Positions 34,196-47,500 of a stretch of DNA of 64,000 nt are shown piece by piece. The stretch is taken from the NCBI GenBank assembly GCA_007258455.2, contig VDFB02000001.1, forward strand, positions 14,343,747-14,407,746, read 5' to 3'. Under the pieces are notes generated by a model. It was not told the origin of the DNA. It was given only the letters and a program-made list of their open reading frames with translations, and made no database searches. This DNA comes from Sequoia sempervirens (taxonomy: Eukaryota > Streptophyta > Pinopsida > Cupressales > Cupressaceae). Within the stretch, counting starts at the first letter, position 1, and each line of letters opens with the position of its first letter. The position numbers were made by a program, and so were the translations under genes.

Positions 34196-34475
34196 ATAAT
34201 TGGTGGCGATTTCAACACCATTTTAGACCAACTTAGAGAAAAGTGTGGGGGTGTGGGCAGCATCACACAAACTCATAGGGATTTTGTTGACTTTGTCAAC
34301 AACAACGAAATTTTGGACATTGTCCTCATAAATTGATTGCATAAATGAACCAATTGAAGGAATGGTTTCACTAATATAGTGGAAAGGCTTGATTGTTTCA
34401 TGATATTTACAATGTGGCTCCAATGGGCACCCATCCCAATATCTCTAATTCGATCATACCAATATCAGATCACTT
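34196..34475 (+). pseudogene. LINE endonuclease, C-terminal part
   Basis: IIGGDFNTILDQLREKCGG (34196-34252), with the GGDFN metal-binding motif, then RDFVDFVNNNEILDIVLIN, and after a frameshift the SDH motif as PISDHFPMEL (about 34455-34485). The catalytic His survives in SDH. Would nick target DNA. Confidence 0.82.
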
Positions 34476-35149
34476 CCCTATGGAGCTAATCATCATGGAG
34501 GAACAACAACCAACTCAATGTCAATTTCGCTTTGAAAAGATGCAGCTTTGATGCATTGGTTTGTTGGCCTAAATACAAAGCTGGTGGATAGAGCACATCC
34601 CTCATAACAACACAAAGATGTACATATTCCATAAGAGGCTATAGTTTTTAAAAGGAAAGCTTAGGATTTAGGAAAAAGAGGTATTAAAAAATGTCTTCTA
34701 ATAAAAATCACGTATCAAATTCGAATTGGAAGCTCTAAGTGAGGTGATCATTAGAAATTGAATGACACAATTGATTTTCACAAAGAAAAAAATTGTTAGT
34801 AGATTACAGTGAGGTTTTTTCCCAAGAGGAATGTTATTGGTACTCAAAATCTTAGAAGACTTGGGTTACTAAAGGAGACCTGAATAAAAAAAAATCATAA
34901 CAACTCCAAAGTATGGAGTGGTTAGAACAGGATCAAACATATCATGGCTACATATGGTAGTGAAATAACAGACCCAACAACAATACATGAGGCTGGCAAT
35001 TCTTATTTTCAATCACTTCATGGTAGTGAAAACCATGCATAGACTCTTCTAAACTCTTTCATGGATACAATCTCGTGTGTCGTGACTGATGCTGATGACA
35101 TTTACCCAGTTTCACCAGTATCCTTTGATGAAGGAAAAAATGCCACCTT

Positions 35150-36040
35150 CTACCTTCATTCAGACAAAGCTCCTGGTCTAGATGGATTCACCACTTTATT
35201 CTTCCAATTTTGCAAGACTTCATAGGAAAGCATATATGGGAACTTGAGGAAGAATCACAAAAAACGTAAAAAATGCTTAGAGACTTCAAAAGCACCAACA
35301 TTATTCTCATACCAAAGAAAATGAATTGTACCTCCTTTACGAACTACAGGCCCATATCCATGTGCAATACCATCTACAAGATAGTCTTTGAAGTCATGGG
35401 TAAAAATTAAAAATGATCCTTCCCAAGATCATCTCAAAAGAACAAAGTAGCTTCATTTTCAAAAGGAACATTATTGATGGCATCATAATAGCCCACAAAG
35501 TGGTTCACTTAATTAAGAAACATGACCTTAAATCAATGACATTGAAATTAGATATAAGCAAGGCCTATAACAGAGTTAGATGGAGATTTTGATCAAAATA
35601 ATGGAAAAATATGATTTCAAAAGGGAGTGCCTCAATTGGGTTTTTGAATGCATATCTACCCCGAGATACTTTATGATGATTAACAGGGCCCCATGCGGCT
35701 TCTTTGTTTTTGAATGCATATCTAACCCGAGATACTTTGTGATGATTAACAGGGCCCCATGCGGCTTCTTTAATGGAGCAAGAGGGGTGAGACAAGGTGA
35801 TCCCCTATCCCACTTCCTCTCTGTGATAATGGTTGATGCTCTTAGTCGAAGAATATAATCAACCACAGTTAAAGGTCGTTGGTTGGGTATCAAGCTTGCT
35901 CATGACTTCCCAACTGTTACCCACCAACTCTTCGCTGATGACACCCTCCTCTACAGTTACCCAAAGACCGATGAAGCTAAAATCATTAAAGACACCCTTT
36001 CAAAGTACAATGAAGCTTCTTGGAAATATATAAACAAGGA
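35150..36040 (+). pseudogene. LINE reverse transcriptase with internal 22-aa duplication
   Basis: HSDKAPGLDGFTTLFF-like entry (35158, frame-broken), then TLKLDISKAYNRVRW (motif A, about 35540-35585), GVRQGDPLSHFLS (35788-35826) and the catalytic FADD in QLFADDTLLYS (about 35930). Between motif A and the GVRQGDP motif a 66-bp unit is present twice. Stops and shifts elsewhere. Confidence 0.88.
35641..35772 (+). repeat. 66-bp in-frame tandem duplication in LINE RT
   Basis: Units 35641-35706 and 35707-35772 differ at two bases by eye. Encoded text: FECISTPRYFMMINRAPCGF and FECISNPRYFVMINRAPCGF. Frame is kept. Confidence 0.92.
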
Positions 36041-36539
36041 AAATTTTCTTCAACACCAATAGTGCAATGCAACAAAGAAATCATCACTAGTAAGGAATTC
36101 ATGATTGATCACCTTCCCTCCACTTACCTAGGTGTGTCGCTGTTTGGGAGGCAATAAAATTGAGCCTTTGGGGAGAACAATTTCCAAATGCAAAAAGAAA
36201 ATGGAAACATGGAAGGGCCACTGGTTGTCCTTGGTTGGTAGGATCACTATGCTCAAGGTGGTGATTGCTACCATCCTTACTGAAGAAGGCCACTAGAGAA
36301 TTAACGAGCATCCAAAAATGTTCTTATGGGATGGTTCCAATGACAAGCGAAGGGTACCACTCATTGCATGGGATACTATTAAGAAGCACAAAGAGGCTAG
36401 TGGTGCGAACATATACAACTTACAACTACAAAACCGTAAACTATGAGCAAAGCTATAATAGAGGATCTTTCATAATCATGACAACCAATGGCACAAGTTG
36501 CTATGGACGAAGTACCTAGATAATGAGGATCCCAAGAGA

Positions 36540-36770
36540 ATCCTTACCATTGCAAATCTCTAGTTGGGTTGCAAATATGGAACTTTATTATCAAATGTAG
36601 ATCAACAATCACTAAACATGTCACATGGAGAATCAAGAATGGTTGTGAGGCATCCTTTTGGCATGACTCTTGGAATGGGTATCCATTGCTTTCCAACCCC
36701 TCAAGAATGGAGAATGTGATACAACTTACCACGAATTCTTACAACGATAAGGTCTAGGATTTCATGATTA
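36540..36770 (+). pseudogene. LINE C-terminal zinc-binding region (zf-RVT type)
   Basis: ITKHVTWRIKNGCEASFWHD and SWNGYPLLSNPS (36604-36705) match the WRIGNG..FWxDxW pattern found after RT in plant L1 elements. No complete Cys/His set was checked. Confidence 0.6.
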
Positions 36771-38242
36771 CCAGTGGCTCAGGTGCCCACATTTGGACAC
36801 CTCTCTTTGTCATTGATTTGTTCATTACATACCAATGGATGAAACAGATGCATCAAGCTATAGTTGCAAGTATTCTTTCATCTCCAACTTATGTGATGTA
36901 ACATTAGATTGCTGCATTGTCATAATTCTGGTAAAGCAAAGTTGAAAAGACTTGTTACAAGACTGTCCACTAACGAATTTGCAGTGCATAACTATCATGA
37001 AACCAGGGGCAAGGTCAAGTGCTCGTCTGATTTAAAGGCAGAGTTCTGCAAATATTCTCATTACAAAATGTAGAAGAAAATAATTCAAGAATTCGGGTTT
37101 GCTCCAGTTCTATGGCTTCATTAAACTCCATTTAATTTGCTTAACAGACAAAAGTTGGATCTGCTGGAAAAGAGAACTGCATTATTTAAAACAAATCCAG
37201 AGATCTGTGTGATAATCAGTTCTATTAAATTTCTGGATCTACAATAGAGAAATATGTTCCATGACGTAGGTTCCTACATGTAAGCCACAAGCAAGGATTA
37301 AATTAATGGCATCCTGGTGACTGCCTATGAATACAATCACATATGATTAGCTAAAGAGCGTTAATGTTCTTCATACAAAGAAACAAAATATTTGTATGAG
37401 GTTACAAAAGGGATTAAGCAGCAGTTCAAAATTGATCTCTCAATCTGAACTTTGCAAGTGGTCTATTAGAAATCATTTTTAGGATGTTTTAAGAAAAGAA
37501 AAAGTAGATTGACCCCAGTTTGTAATTTGCAAATAGCATCTCATGCAAAGTATGTTTGTCACAATTTATGTTTTTAAGTTGCAACCACATAGAAAGCAAC
37601 AGCATCGCCCATAAATTTGAGAATATAGAAATAATATCAATCCTATATAGACAAAGAAAACTGTGCTAATAGAACAGATGGAGTACATTCTTCACACTGA
37701 CAGTGAACTGCTCGATGGATCAATGATAAGAAGTGTTACAGCAATGTTCCACAGAGATGTGCAAGAGATAGTTAGCCAAATGGAGTCTATCAATGGTGAT
37801 ATGCCTTTCACAAAAACTGATTAACTTACTTCAGTCAAAAACAAGTTACTAAATTGAACTGACTTTATTTTAACCTTTTTCATAATAGAATGCAGACAGT
37901 AATTGACAAAATTTTGCATGCATAATACTTTTGCATTGTAGCAGGAAGCATGCTGGTCTCAATCATAATAATTTATAAACATTCAAACTCATCAATGCAC
38001 ACGTCCAGACAGGCAAAATCAAACTAACTTTAGCTTTTGCATGATCAGGGCAGCGTTCCTGCCTAGATCACCACAAAAGTTCCAACTCATGACTAGACCA
38101 CATCCTGACAGCTAAAATAAAAATTAGTTTTTAATTTTTTTTGGTGTTTGGTAAACAGGAGATGAGGTTATGCACCACCTTTAACACAAGTTAGGTAAAC
38201 TCATCTTATAAATATTGCACCATAACCTTACTACATGACCAC
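36771..38242. other. no gene recognised
   Basis: AT-rich non-coding DNA between the LINE and the 390-bp direct repeat. No open frame of length, no tRNA, no clear transposon ends. Confidence 0.5.
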
Positions 38243-38628
38243 TGAAATGATAGGCTGCTCTATTGCTGCAAGGAAAATGTACACCTGGATTATGCTCTTA
38301 TGAGTGCCCCCACTACCATTATGCCTGCAATCCCTTAAACAAAATTTAGCAAAATTTATCCTAGCTATAAAGACTGTAGAGTTTTTAAGAAATTTTACCT
38401 GAAACTGAGAGAAAAGACCTTATTATGATAGTATCTACAAGTATGAAAATGCCCTTATCATATAAGTATCACAAGAATGGTATCTAAGTACTGGGGTTTG
38501 AATATTTCTAAAAATATAGTTTGACTAGGCTAAACAGAAGTTTAAAACTCGAGAAAATGCTTGGCCTGTGGAAAACAGAAACACATAACTTGTAGGCCTA
38601 GGAAACATCTCAAGCAGACCTAAGCAAA
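38243..38628 (+). repeat. direct repeat, unit 1 (partner 49852-50250)
   Basis: About 385 bp strongly similar to 49852-50250: shared runs include TGGATTATGCTCTTATGA, TATGATAGTATCTAC, GGAAAACAGAAACACATAAC and ACATCTCAAGCAGA. Same orientation, 11.6 kb apart, flanking the split gene. Internal CTTAAACAAAAT and AAGTACTGGGG motifs. Non-coding. Confidence 0.88.
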
Positions 38629-39802
38629 TAGTTCTAGCAAGTCTCTTACCTACTATGAGTTTTACAACACAAGATTAGAGGCTTCAACAGCATGGCCTTT
38701 AGTGTTGCTTTAGTGTTTTCTTTTACCGAACTAGGTTGGGACCTCAAAAATCAGGTCTTCTCCTCTCTCAGCGCTCTTCTGTCTCTGTTTACTCATTAAC
38801 ATATTGACAATCTTTTATTTAGCCAAATGAAAGAGAATCATTCAGCATGGAATGCACTTACCCTCTTTCATCCCTTCAAACTTTATCACTAATTTTCATG
38901 TCCCTGGTTATTGAGAGTCAAGTTAAGCATCATGTCAAGTACAATAAACAATAGAATCCTTGAGTTTAAAATTCACCACAACAAAAAGAAAATGCAAGGC
39001 AAGCAAGAGAAAAATGCATAGACTGCATACAAGTTGTAAACCTTAAGAAAATCAGCTGCTAATTCTAGCCATTATTTGTACCTTAAGAGCCCTATAGCAT
39101 GAGCTCAAAATAGACCACTCTTTTGGATTCAAGCTCTATAAACAGAAGTAAAATGTATCATGCATGTATCAATGCACTGAAAAAATAAAGTTACTCTATG
39201 TAGTTCTAAATAACAACTGTCTGTTTTCAATACAGAATTTCTGTTGAGAATAAACAACAAACTAACTAAATAGTTCATTGTTTCCTGTTTTCCAGCATGT
39301 TGTGATGTAAGATTGACATTTTGTGTTCAAACTGAATTGAGTGTTCACTTCCTGAGAAGAAAGAATAGAATATCAAATTTCTATGATATTTCATTCAAAA
39401 CACCAAAAAATCAATTGTTGAGAATCCATGAAGTTGAGTTTTTTCAGTAAAGCCTCTGCCATATGTCAATTATTAAACTATGAACAAGAGGAAATTTACA
39501 TTTTGAGTAATGAAGACATGATTTTTAAGGATCGACGACACATTCTAACAAATTGTTGGTGCCAGTTCCTATGAATGTACATCACAGTGATAAACTTGTT
39601 TGATGGTAGTTGGCATTGCTTTGCGCCCCTCTCTGTAATCCAGTATTAAAATTCAAGTACAAGTATGCATCAATGAATAACCTGATCTCTTGTATAAGGC
39701 ATTCACACTCTAAAATGTTTCAAAGCATGAAGATTCAAAAATCTGTAGAACTGTCTATAATAAGAAACCATCTCTACTCTCCAGACACATGTCCCATGGC
39801 AC
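38629..39802. other. downstream flank and probable 3' UTR of the minus-strand gene
   Basis: No other gene. The last about 200-300 bp before 39803 should contain the 3' UTR and polyadenylation site of the minus-strand gene; I could not fix the site. Remainder AT-rich. Confidence 0.4.
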
Positions 39803-42800
39803 TCATTTCTTTTCTTTCTTCTCTTCTTTTACTAAATTGCTGATATCTTCATGTAATGATGATTTTAAAGAATCTTTTGACTCCATTGTTTCTGCTATAC
39901 CTTCTTTATAGCCTTCAATGAAATTCTTTAGGGCATCTTTATAGGCTGAGGCCCTGGTCATGTAAACTCGTTGTAGGACAGGACGCAGTGTCTCCATACC
40001 ACCTCTTGCTGCCACAGCTGTTTAGCCACCAATAAAGAAAACAAAGTTGAAAACAATCTTGTAAAAATCTCAGATTCTATAATAAGCATATCTTAGAAAT
40101 AAATCATAAGCCAGTGGCTTATGGGCATTGATGTTCAAAATTATAAATTGCAGGGCATAGCTGCTTCTTGTCAAACAAAAAAGAATAGATGCCATGTACC
40201 TGTATATTACAACTGACAACAAATGCATATGCCAAAGTGACGTATTTTAAACTGTATACAACATACTCTATTTTGGGTGTCAAAAGCCAAAACACATGAC
40301 AAAGAAGTTCAATCCAAGCATATCCTATTTTGAATGCAGAGATTAACTTGCCTCGAAAGAAATTTGAAGTTCAGGAACTATATTCAGGGAAGACAAAACA
40401 AATAGGTAAGCTATACGTTTCTCCATCTCAGGTATAAGGTTGCCAGCTACAAATAATTTAGATGCATCCAAAAAACACCTTTCAAGTTTCAACTCTTCCG
40501 CTAAGTTACACATAAGTTTAGTACATTATTTATTTTATTTCTGTTTGCATCTTGTACCATATTAAATTCTCTATGAAAGAGTGAATTCAATGAAAAAACG
40601 AATAGGAATACTCTGCCAGAGTCATTCAATCATTAAACTAATCTCCTATATTAGATTTATGTTCTCTCAATTAGATGGGCCAGAACTTTGATGCCAGTTT
40701 CATAAATGGCCAAAAGAGGCAAGGAAACTACAGGGTTTTGATCTCCCTATTTACGAGGGACAGATTTATTTGTAGTTAGAAAACTGCAGTGTACCCCAGG
40801 GACATGTCCCCAACGTTTTACCAATGTACCTCCATCCAGGAACATTTGGGGAACCGGGACAGAACATCCCTCCCCCATCCTCAATCTGCAGAAATCTAGG
40901 GGATGTTCCCCCAGACTGGGAGGCATTTTCTGAGACGTCCCCTCACTGTTGCACTGTATGCCTGCCCTCAGACCCCTGCTCTAGTTTTAAAACACTGAAA
41001 ATAAAAAATCCATGCATCACCAGATGGAAAAGCAATGCTTTTTTCCCAGAAAATTTTTCAATTAGATCACGAGTAATTTATAGTTTCATTTGCTCAGTCA
41101 ATCTGGATTCCGTGTAATGCTACTATGATATTCATATGAACCATTTTGATTTATCTTTAACATTTATGATTTGACAATTGTCATTGAATTGTCAATTATC
41201 TGATGCGTTTTTAATTCTGTATTTTATTTTGTACATTTTGTTCAAATTATGGTTGTTTATATGTATATGTATATGTATATATATATATGTACGTATATTA
41301 TTAATATATATGTACGTACTTATATATATATATAATCTGTCCCTTCACCATCCCCAAAATATAGGAAACAGTTTGCTGTCCTTGAAACCCGTCCTCCATC
41401 ACAGAAATTCATGGAATAGTGGAAAATTGCACCATAAACAGATTTCAATGAAATACGGCACCTCAAACAATATAGATACCTTCCAACTCTAGAGGAATTA
41501 TGAATTATCAGTTTCTTCTCTCACCAGCAGCTATTCAGCCTTAGAGGAGGTTCTAAAGGGAATTATATGCCTCCTAAGATTGTCTTGCCTGGCCCCTTTA
41601 GCTCTGGACTCTCCCCAACAAGCATTCTCGGATCTTGCATTGGTGTTCCCATAATGATTGGTAGTAATGTTGGTGGCTATTCCAATGTGTCTTCCTACCA
41701 TGGTTGTTAGAATTTGTCTTCATCAGCTCCAAACGCTTTGAGGAATCCTCCCCACACATCTATTTATACCTGTATTTGTTTTGAGGTTACCATATTAGGT
41801 TTACACCTGCTTGTCTATTTCTTTGTTTTCTCACCTCTTTTTTCTTTCTTTTTATTGCTTTGAGTCTAGGGCCCATTTTTCCCGAGTACTTTGCTATTGT
41901 AATTGCTGTACATTCTAGTCCCACTGGCCTATTCTTGGCTAGGTTGCCAGTTCAGGTGCAGGATTGGATTCAGGTTTGATGGCACAGCAGATACTTTTTC
42001 CCTGGGTTCCATGCAGCTAGGTACAACCATACAATATATGTAATATTTATATATTTTATATAATATAAAAGTTTACAGTTATCTATTTATATTTATATAA
42101 TATATAATATATAATCTATTGATAATATATAGTATAATATGAAATAGAAGGACAATGCTGCTCCCAACGAATTCCTGCACTCTCTTCAATCCCTGCTCGG
42201 TTGCTACACAGCCTGCACCATCCCTCTCTCCTGAAGTTGGCTCACAAAATAGATGATTCCAGAGGCCTTGGCTCAGATGTTTTCCACAATGGAGAGTGCG
42301 CTTTCGGTGCCCAGGAGTATAAAATGGTGGTGATTTTCTCCACTTCTGGGGCCATGTATTTCTTTTCAGATGTTCTACTTGAGCATGTTGGCACCTCTGT
42401 TCCCTCTTCTTCTTCGGTGGTGACCATTAACACAGATTTTTCATGTGTACACCCAAGTATGGCCCAAGTTCACTCCATTGGGAAGCTGGGGTGCTAGGAC
42501 AGGACCCATCTTCTTGTTCAGATACCTCAATCAATGTTTAGCATCTGATTCCTTTGTTCTATAGTAAAACTTTCACAGAGATATTAATTTTCTTGGAGAT
42601 TGAAGTGCTTACTTCTCAGTTTCATTAATTCAATAAGTAGTCTGAGGTGGGCTCATTTGAGTACTAAGAACTCTGACTGATTGTCCATACGGTGTGTCAG
42701 ATAGCCGATTTGCTTGGAGATTGAATAGTCATTTCTGTTAGTAGACCAGTCAAACAACCTTTTTAAAGTGTAGCAGACAACAGTGGAACCTGAAAACTGG

Positions 42801-44565
42801 TGTACTCAAAATATGTGAGGAATTCATCATAAATACACTCAAATTGATGACTATCTCTCATTTATCACGTTTAATACCATCATAAAAATATTAGAATAGT
42901 TACTATATTTCTCAAATAAAGGATGCAAAGACATAGATGTTTTAACTTTCCTATAATATATGATGGGGACCTGCATATAGAGGAAAAAGGAAGGAACTTC
43001 GGAGAGAACAAGGAACTTGTGCAAAACAATGCAACATAGAATCAGAATCTACTGTGCAGACTAGAAGGTCACACACCTTACATGAGGAATGCACAATCCT
43101 AAATTTTCCTGCTTGTGATAATTATACAAACTAAAAACAAGATAAACACTCAACACGTGACATTAGTCTTGAAACACGAAAGTTCAATTTAGGAAATTCA
43201 ACAGCTAAAGATCTCAGATTGGAGTGATAAGTGCCTAAGAGGCTACGACATTGATTATCATCATATAAACTGGTTTGATCTACCTATTAAGTCTGTTTGG
43301 ATATTAAAAAATGTAGTTGCAGTAATCAAGAATAAATGTAAGTAATTATGACTTGGCACATTTCCTGATTTTTAATGAAAATCTGTGATTTTCTGATTAA
43401 ATCACCAAAATGTTTTTTTGCTGATAAATTAGAAATTATATTGCAACCCCATTTGAATTACAGTTTTCCATGACTTTTGGCGATTTGTTTTTTGCCAAAA
43501 GAATGTAGGGTTTCCCAAAAAAATGTAGGGTTTTGGCTTCCATCTGATTTCTGCAGAATTTTTTTTCTGGTTTTTCCCTAAATCTCACACAATTTTTTCC
43601 TGATTAAATCCTGAAGACTTGAACAATCCCTCTTTTGGTTTGCAATTTTTCGCCAAGATTGCTACTATTAAATAAAAACTATAACTAAAATTAGTTCTAT
43701 ACTAGTCTCCTCTACTGACACAATTTCTCCTCATAGTTTTTTTTTACATATAAATTTATTTTTAAGAATCTCCACTTCTGCATTTCCTGCTAATTGTTTC
43801 TAAGTTCTAACACCATCCCCGTTGTTGAAACTGAAGCCTTTTCTCAAAAAAGAAAAAGAAAAAGGAATAATCAAGAAATGAGAACTTAAACCATCTAGTT
43901 GATTATTCAAATCATGCAATTGCTTAAATGATAGCCCACTTACCAATATCCTCCAATGTAGAGGGTTCCCTTTCATACCCTTCTTTCCCTTCTTTTTGCC
44001 CATTTTCAGTTTTTCCTTGTGGTGTTCTACCTTCTAAGATGTCAATTTCATCACTAATATCACGCTTCCAGCTCTCTGCATAAAGTCTAGATGCTTTTTT
44101 AACTACCTACAAAATAACGATTTTACATTGTTTCATTATTGCATCACTTATATATTTATTCAACTAGGTTATTCAAGTACAGTAGAAGCTATAAACTATT
44201 TTTAGAATAAAACTCAACAAAATTAAAATATGCATTTCCCTAGGTTCTTTGTTCCAATTGAAAACAGTCTCATCTAATATACAAACATGTTCTTAGTTAT
44301 GGTAAACATGTAGGTATAAACCAATTTAAAGTAATTATCAGAATTAACCAAATAATTTTTGAAAATAGAGCCATGACTGTATGTATCATTGCAGTAAATT
44401 TTAACAGTAAATGTTGAATCTCACCTCTAACCACTCTTTCAATGTGAGTTTCCTGCGGGGTTTTATATGAGGGGGGTCAGGCAGAGAGGATGGAAATGCA
44501 ATCTCCTTTAGGTCATGTCGGACATAATTTGAGAATTTCCTCCAAAGTTGCTTTAATTTCACCAT
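39803..44565 (-). CDS. small conserved plant protein of unknown function, three coding exons, 172 aa
   Basis: Coding exons on the minus strand: 44565-44425 (47 codons), 44106-43944 (163 nt) and 40017-39803 (215 nt, TGA at 39803-39805). Introns of 318 and 3,926 bp have GT..AG ends (GTGAGA, GTAAGT donors; TTTTGTAG and AAACAG acceptors); the joined length, 519 nt, is an exact reading frame without stops. The N-terminus is basic and aromatic (MVKLKQLWRKFSNYVRHD), followed by the Pro-rich LPDPPHIKPRRKLTLKEWLE; the middle has RLYAESWKRDI and an acidic linker ending EPSTLEDI; the C-terminus is helical, AARGGMETLRPVLQRVYMTR and ALKNFIEGYKEG, with a Lys/Glu tail. The text resembles a land-plant-conserved family I recall but cannot name. 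No membrane segment or catalytic motif. CCCAG just before the ATG hints at an additional 5' UTR intron. Confidence 0.85.
40018..43943 (-). other. 3.9-kb intron 2 of the minus-strand gene
   Basis: Contains AT microsatellite DNA (41255-41335), an AT-only tract (42025-42150), and GC-richer stretches at 40790-40990 and 41500-42500 that look like old transposon pieces but match nothing I recognise. A 98-codon open frame at 42201-42497 has no supporting motif. Long introns in short genes are common in conifers. Confidence 0.6.
41255..41335. repeat. microsatellite (TATATG)n and (TA)n
   Basis: Alternating purine-pyrimidine tract with two embedded ATGTACGTA motifs, within intron 2. Confidence 0.85.
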
Positions 44566-47500
44566 CCTGGGCCCAATAAAGCAAAACATAGAATCATAAT
44601 CTATTTCCCAGTTCATAGAAATCGGTATAATATTCTAAATGTACAACAGAAACAATACATATCCATACATGCAAACTTGCCAATAGCTTTCAATTCCCAG
44701 ATGGAATTCCAATATCCGATGGTATCATGACACTGAAAATATTTTATTGAAAACTGGTTCTCAATTATCTGCACAGTTTCAAGCTAATCTCAGGATCAGG
44801 AAAGAGATGCTAAAGTTGGGTCTGTTCTTAGCCACTTATACAAATTTAATTAATAATATTTTTCAGAGTGCCACCAGTGCACTTCAAGCTTCAACTCCAT
44901 TCTCTGCAATCCATTGTGTTTATTCATTTTAAAACATGATTTCTGTGAGTCTTAATATTATTGTAAATTCTCACTAATATATCGATGTTTGTAATAAGCC
45001 CACCACTTCCATTCAGGAATCTTCATATAAGAAAATAACACCAGAGTAAGATTATTTTAGGAAAATACCATGATTGCTGCAGATTTGAGCAATCCATAGC
45101 AAAAGAGGCAAGAGTCAGTCCATGATTATAGTTATAAAATTTAGAAGACTTTGCATGCTGATTCATGGGATTCCAATTTCTTGAAAAGCATGCGTTTTTA
45201 GATGGGTTGAAAGATGAACTGAAGAGATATGCTAAGGCTCTTAAGCCAACTGACTTGGATGAGGAATCATGGAGCCATGCCACAAGCTAGAGCATATGAA
45301 AAGTTGTTCTAAAGAAAGACAAGAAGCAAGCTCCATTATAAAAGTTACTGAATTGCCATGAAAACTGCTCCGAATCAGGTACAGTACATTTCAGGTTTGG
45401 AATTGGGTACCCTGTGGAATCATTCAAAGGTACCACTTTTCTGTCCCAGAATCGCTTCAGTATGTCTAGTGACATACCTAAGCAGTTCCAGATTAGGACA
45501 GAAAGGCAATGCCCTAAGGACATACCCAGGCGATTCCAGAACAAAAAGGTAGCACACTTATGTATTTTCCCAAGCAATTCCAGGACAGAAAAGCAGTATC
45601 CTAAGCAATTACACAGGGTAACTGTAATTTTTCAGCTTGCTTTTTGTCCTCAAGTTTGACATTTCAACTTGAAAATCTAACCCTAAACCATAAATTGAAC
45701 CTCAAAACAACTTAAACCACAAAATAAACACAATTATCTCATTTTAAAAATGTAAAACAACAAACCAAATTCACTTGCATCACACTCATTCTTGATTGTC
45801 ATTGCACATAGAGAGCTGAAGATTTGTCATTTAAGGTTCTGAAGAGGTTCGAATTTTTCTTCCTACACACATGCGAGCTCATTTGCTGCCAATGAGATCA
45901 TGAACGAAAATTCTCTGATTAGAGTTGAGTTTTTTGGTTTTATTTTGATTTTTTTCCTCTATAAACGATCTTGTTTTATTTTTCATTCTTCTACATTTAA
46001 ATGAGTTAGGATCTTTTTTTTTATTTGATTTGAATATGTTGTTTTCCAAACTTTTTGTCATAGGGATTACAATGGCAGCCAATTCTAGCTTTGTGAACTA
46101 ACCCCACTTCAAAACAAAACAAAATTTACCCTCGTGGAAGTATGTTGACAAATAGAGCAGGTTCCAAGTGGTTGGACATATATTTGAATTTTTAGTGCAT
46201 GTGATGTGAGATATGCAAACTCCTACAATCCAGTGAAAACGCATTTGTGTGGTATTCCTAGCATGGACATCAAATCTCGCCTAGGCAAGAAGGATGCACG
46301 TATGCCACCAAAAGTGTTGGAATATATCTAAGAGTAGGAGCAAGCAAAAGCAACAATTGCCTTAAGATTAGGTAATCCTTTGGCAAATAAAGGATATCAA
46401 TCAATGAAGCCCCCTTTCTGCTCCATCTCCTAACATTCTCTAAGTTATGATAGAGAGCCACCAATTTTTTGCCATGCATGAAGAAGAGCCCACTTCACAT
46501 GACAAAATGAAAGAGCCATCAAAAAAATCATTTCAAAATGAATTTCAAGAGATTGTAAAGAGAATTCACGAGACAAAAAATGCAAGAGTTTAGGCATAGC
46601 TCACATCACTTAATCTGACTAGTAGATATGACAGGTGAGTGTCATAATAAAGCTAAAATAGAGGCATAAACATCCAAGAGGAGAAATAACTCCAACTACC
46701 AAGAACAAGTGGGAGTTTCACCTACTTGGTAGATTTCAAACACATGGTTGCATCTACTCAAATAAAGAAAAACAAATGGTTATGAGAGGTGGTTAATATG
46801 TGCAAAAGAGGGTGTGAGACTCAACTACCTAGAGTGGGTGACAATGAAACACATAACTAATGGATTATGACATGTGCTCTCATAATAACCATATCTAATT
46901 ATCCTAAGAAAGCTTAATAATGTGTAGAAAAAAGAAATATTGCCAAACATAAGGATAATGAACAACCTACACTAACACTGCCTTTGTCAAGAATCACAAA
47001 GTTGTTGTCCATCATGATCCTCCAATTTCTCCCAAGACTAAATTAAGTCATGGTTTCAAAAAAATACCAAAAACTTCATAAAAAAAAAACCAATCCATCT
47101 CCTCTAAGCAAATGCATTGAGGAAGAAGATAAAAATGAAAAGGAAGCAATAAGCCATAGCCTACACTCATTTGACATCTACATTCTATAATTCTCTTCCA
47201 ATTCTACTCCTAATACACATTAGTTGACTATATATATATACACAAATTTTGTCCACTTTTTTCACTTGAACTTTAAGGATATAATATAATGGAATTTTTT
47301 CTACATTCACAACACTAAAATGAATGTGATAATAATATGAAGAAAAGAAAATTCACCAAGTTTGTCAAAATACCTGACAAGCTTCCAATTGGCAATGAGA
47401 GATTGAACAATGATAATTTTCAAGTGGGAGAAGGGCAAGGGTTCAAGCCTCTTCAGGATTGTCACTGTGCAATGCACTACAATGTCAATGCCCATATATG

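Larger units (their letters stand above)
34150..36770 (+). mobile_element. LINE (L1-type non-LTR retrotransposon), decayed
   Basis: Plus-strand endonuclease (34196-34470), RT (35150-36040) and zinc-binding RT C-terminal (about 36580-36700) remnants in order. Many stops and frameshifts. 5' end truncated: only the C-terminal half of the endonuclease is present. The 3' end is not marked by a clear poly-A. It starts right behind the copia LTR at 34138. Confidence 0.85.

Noticed and set aside
40824..41117. 97-codon ORF in a GC-richer patch of intron 2
   Set aside because: Looks like an old transposon fragment; nothing recognisable in the peptide.
42201..42497. 98-codon ORF inside intron 2
   Set aside because: No motif, no splice support; intronic.
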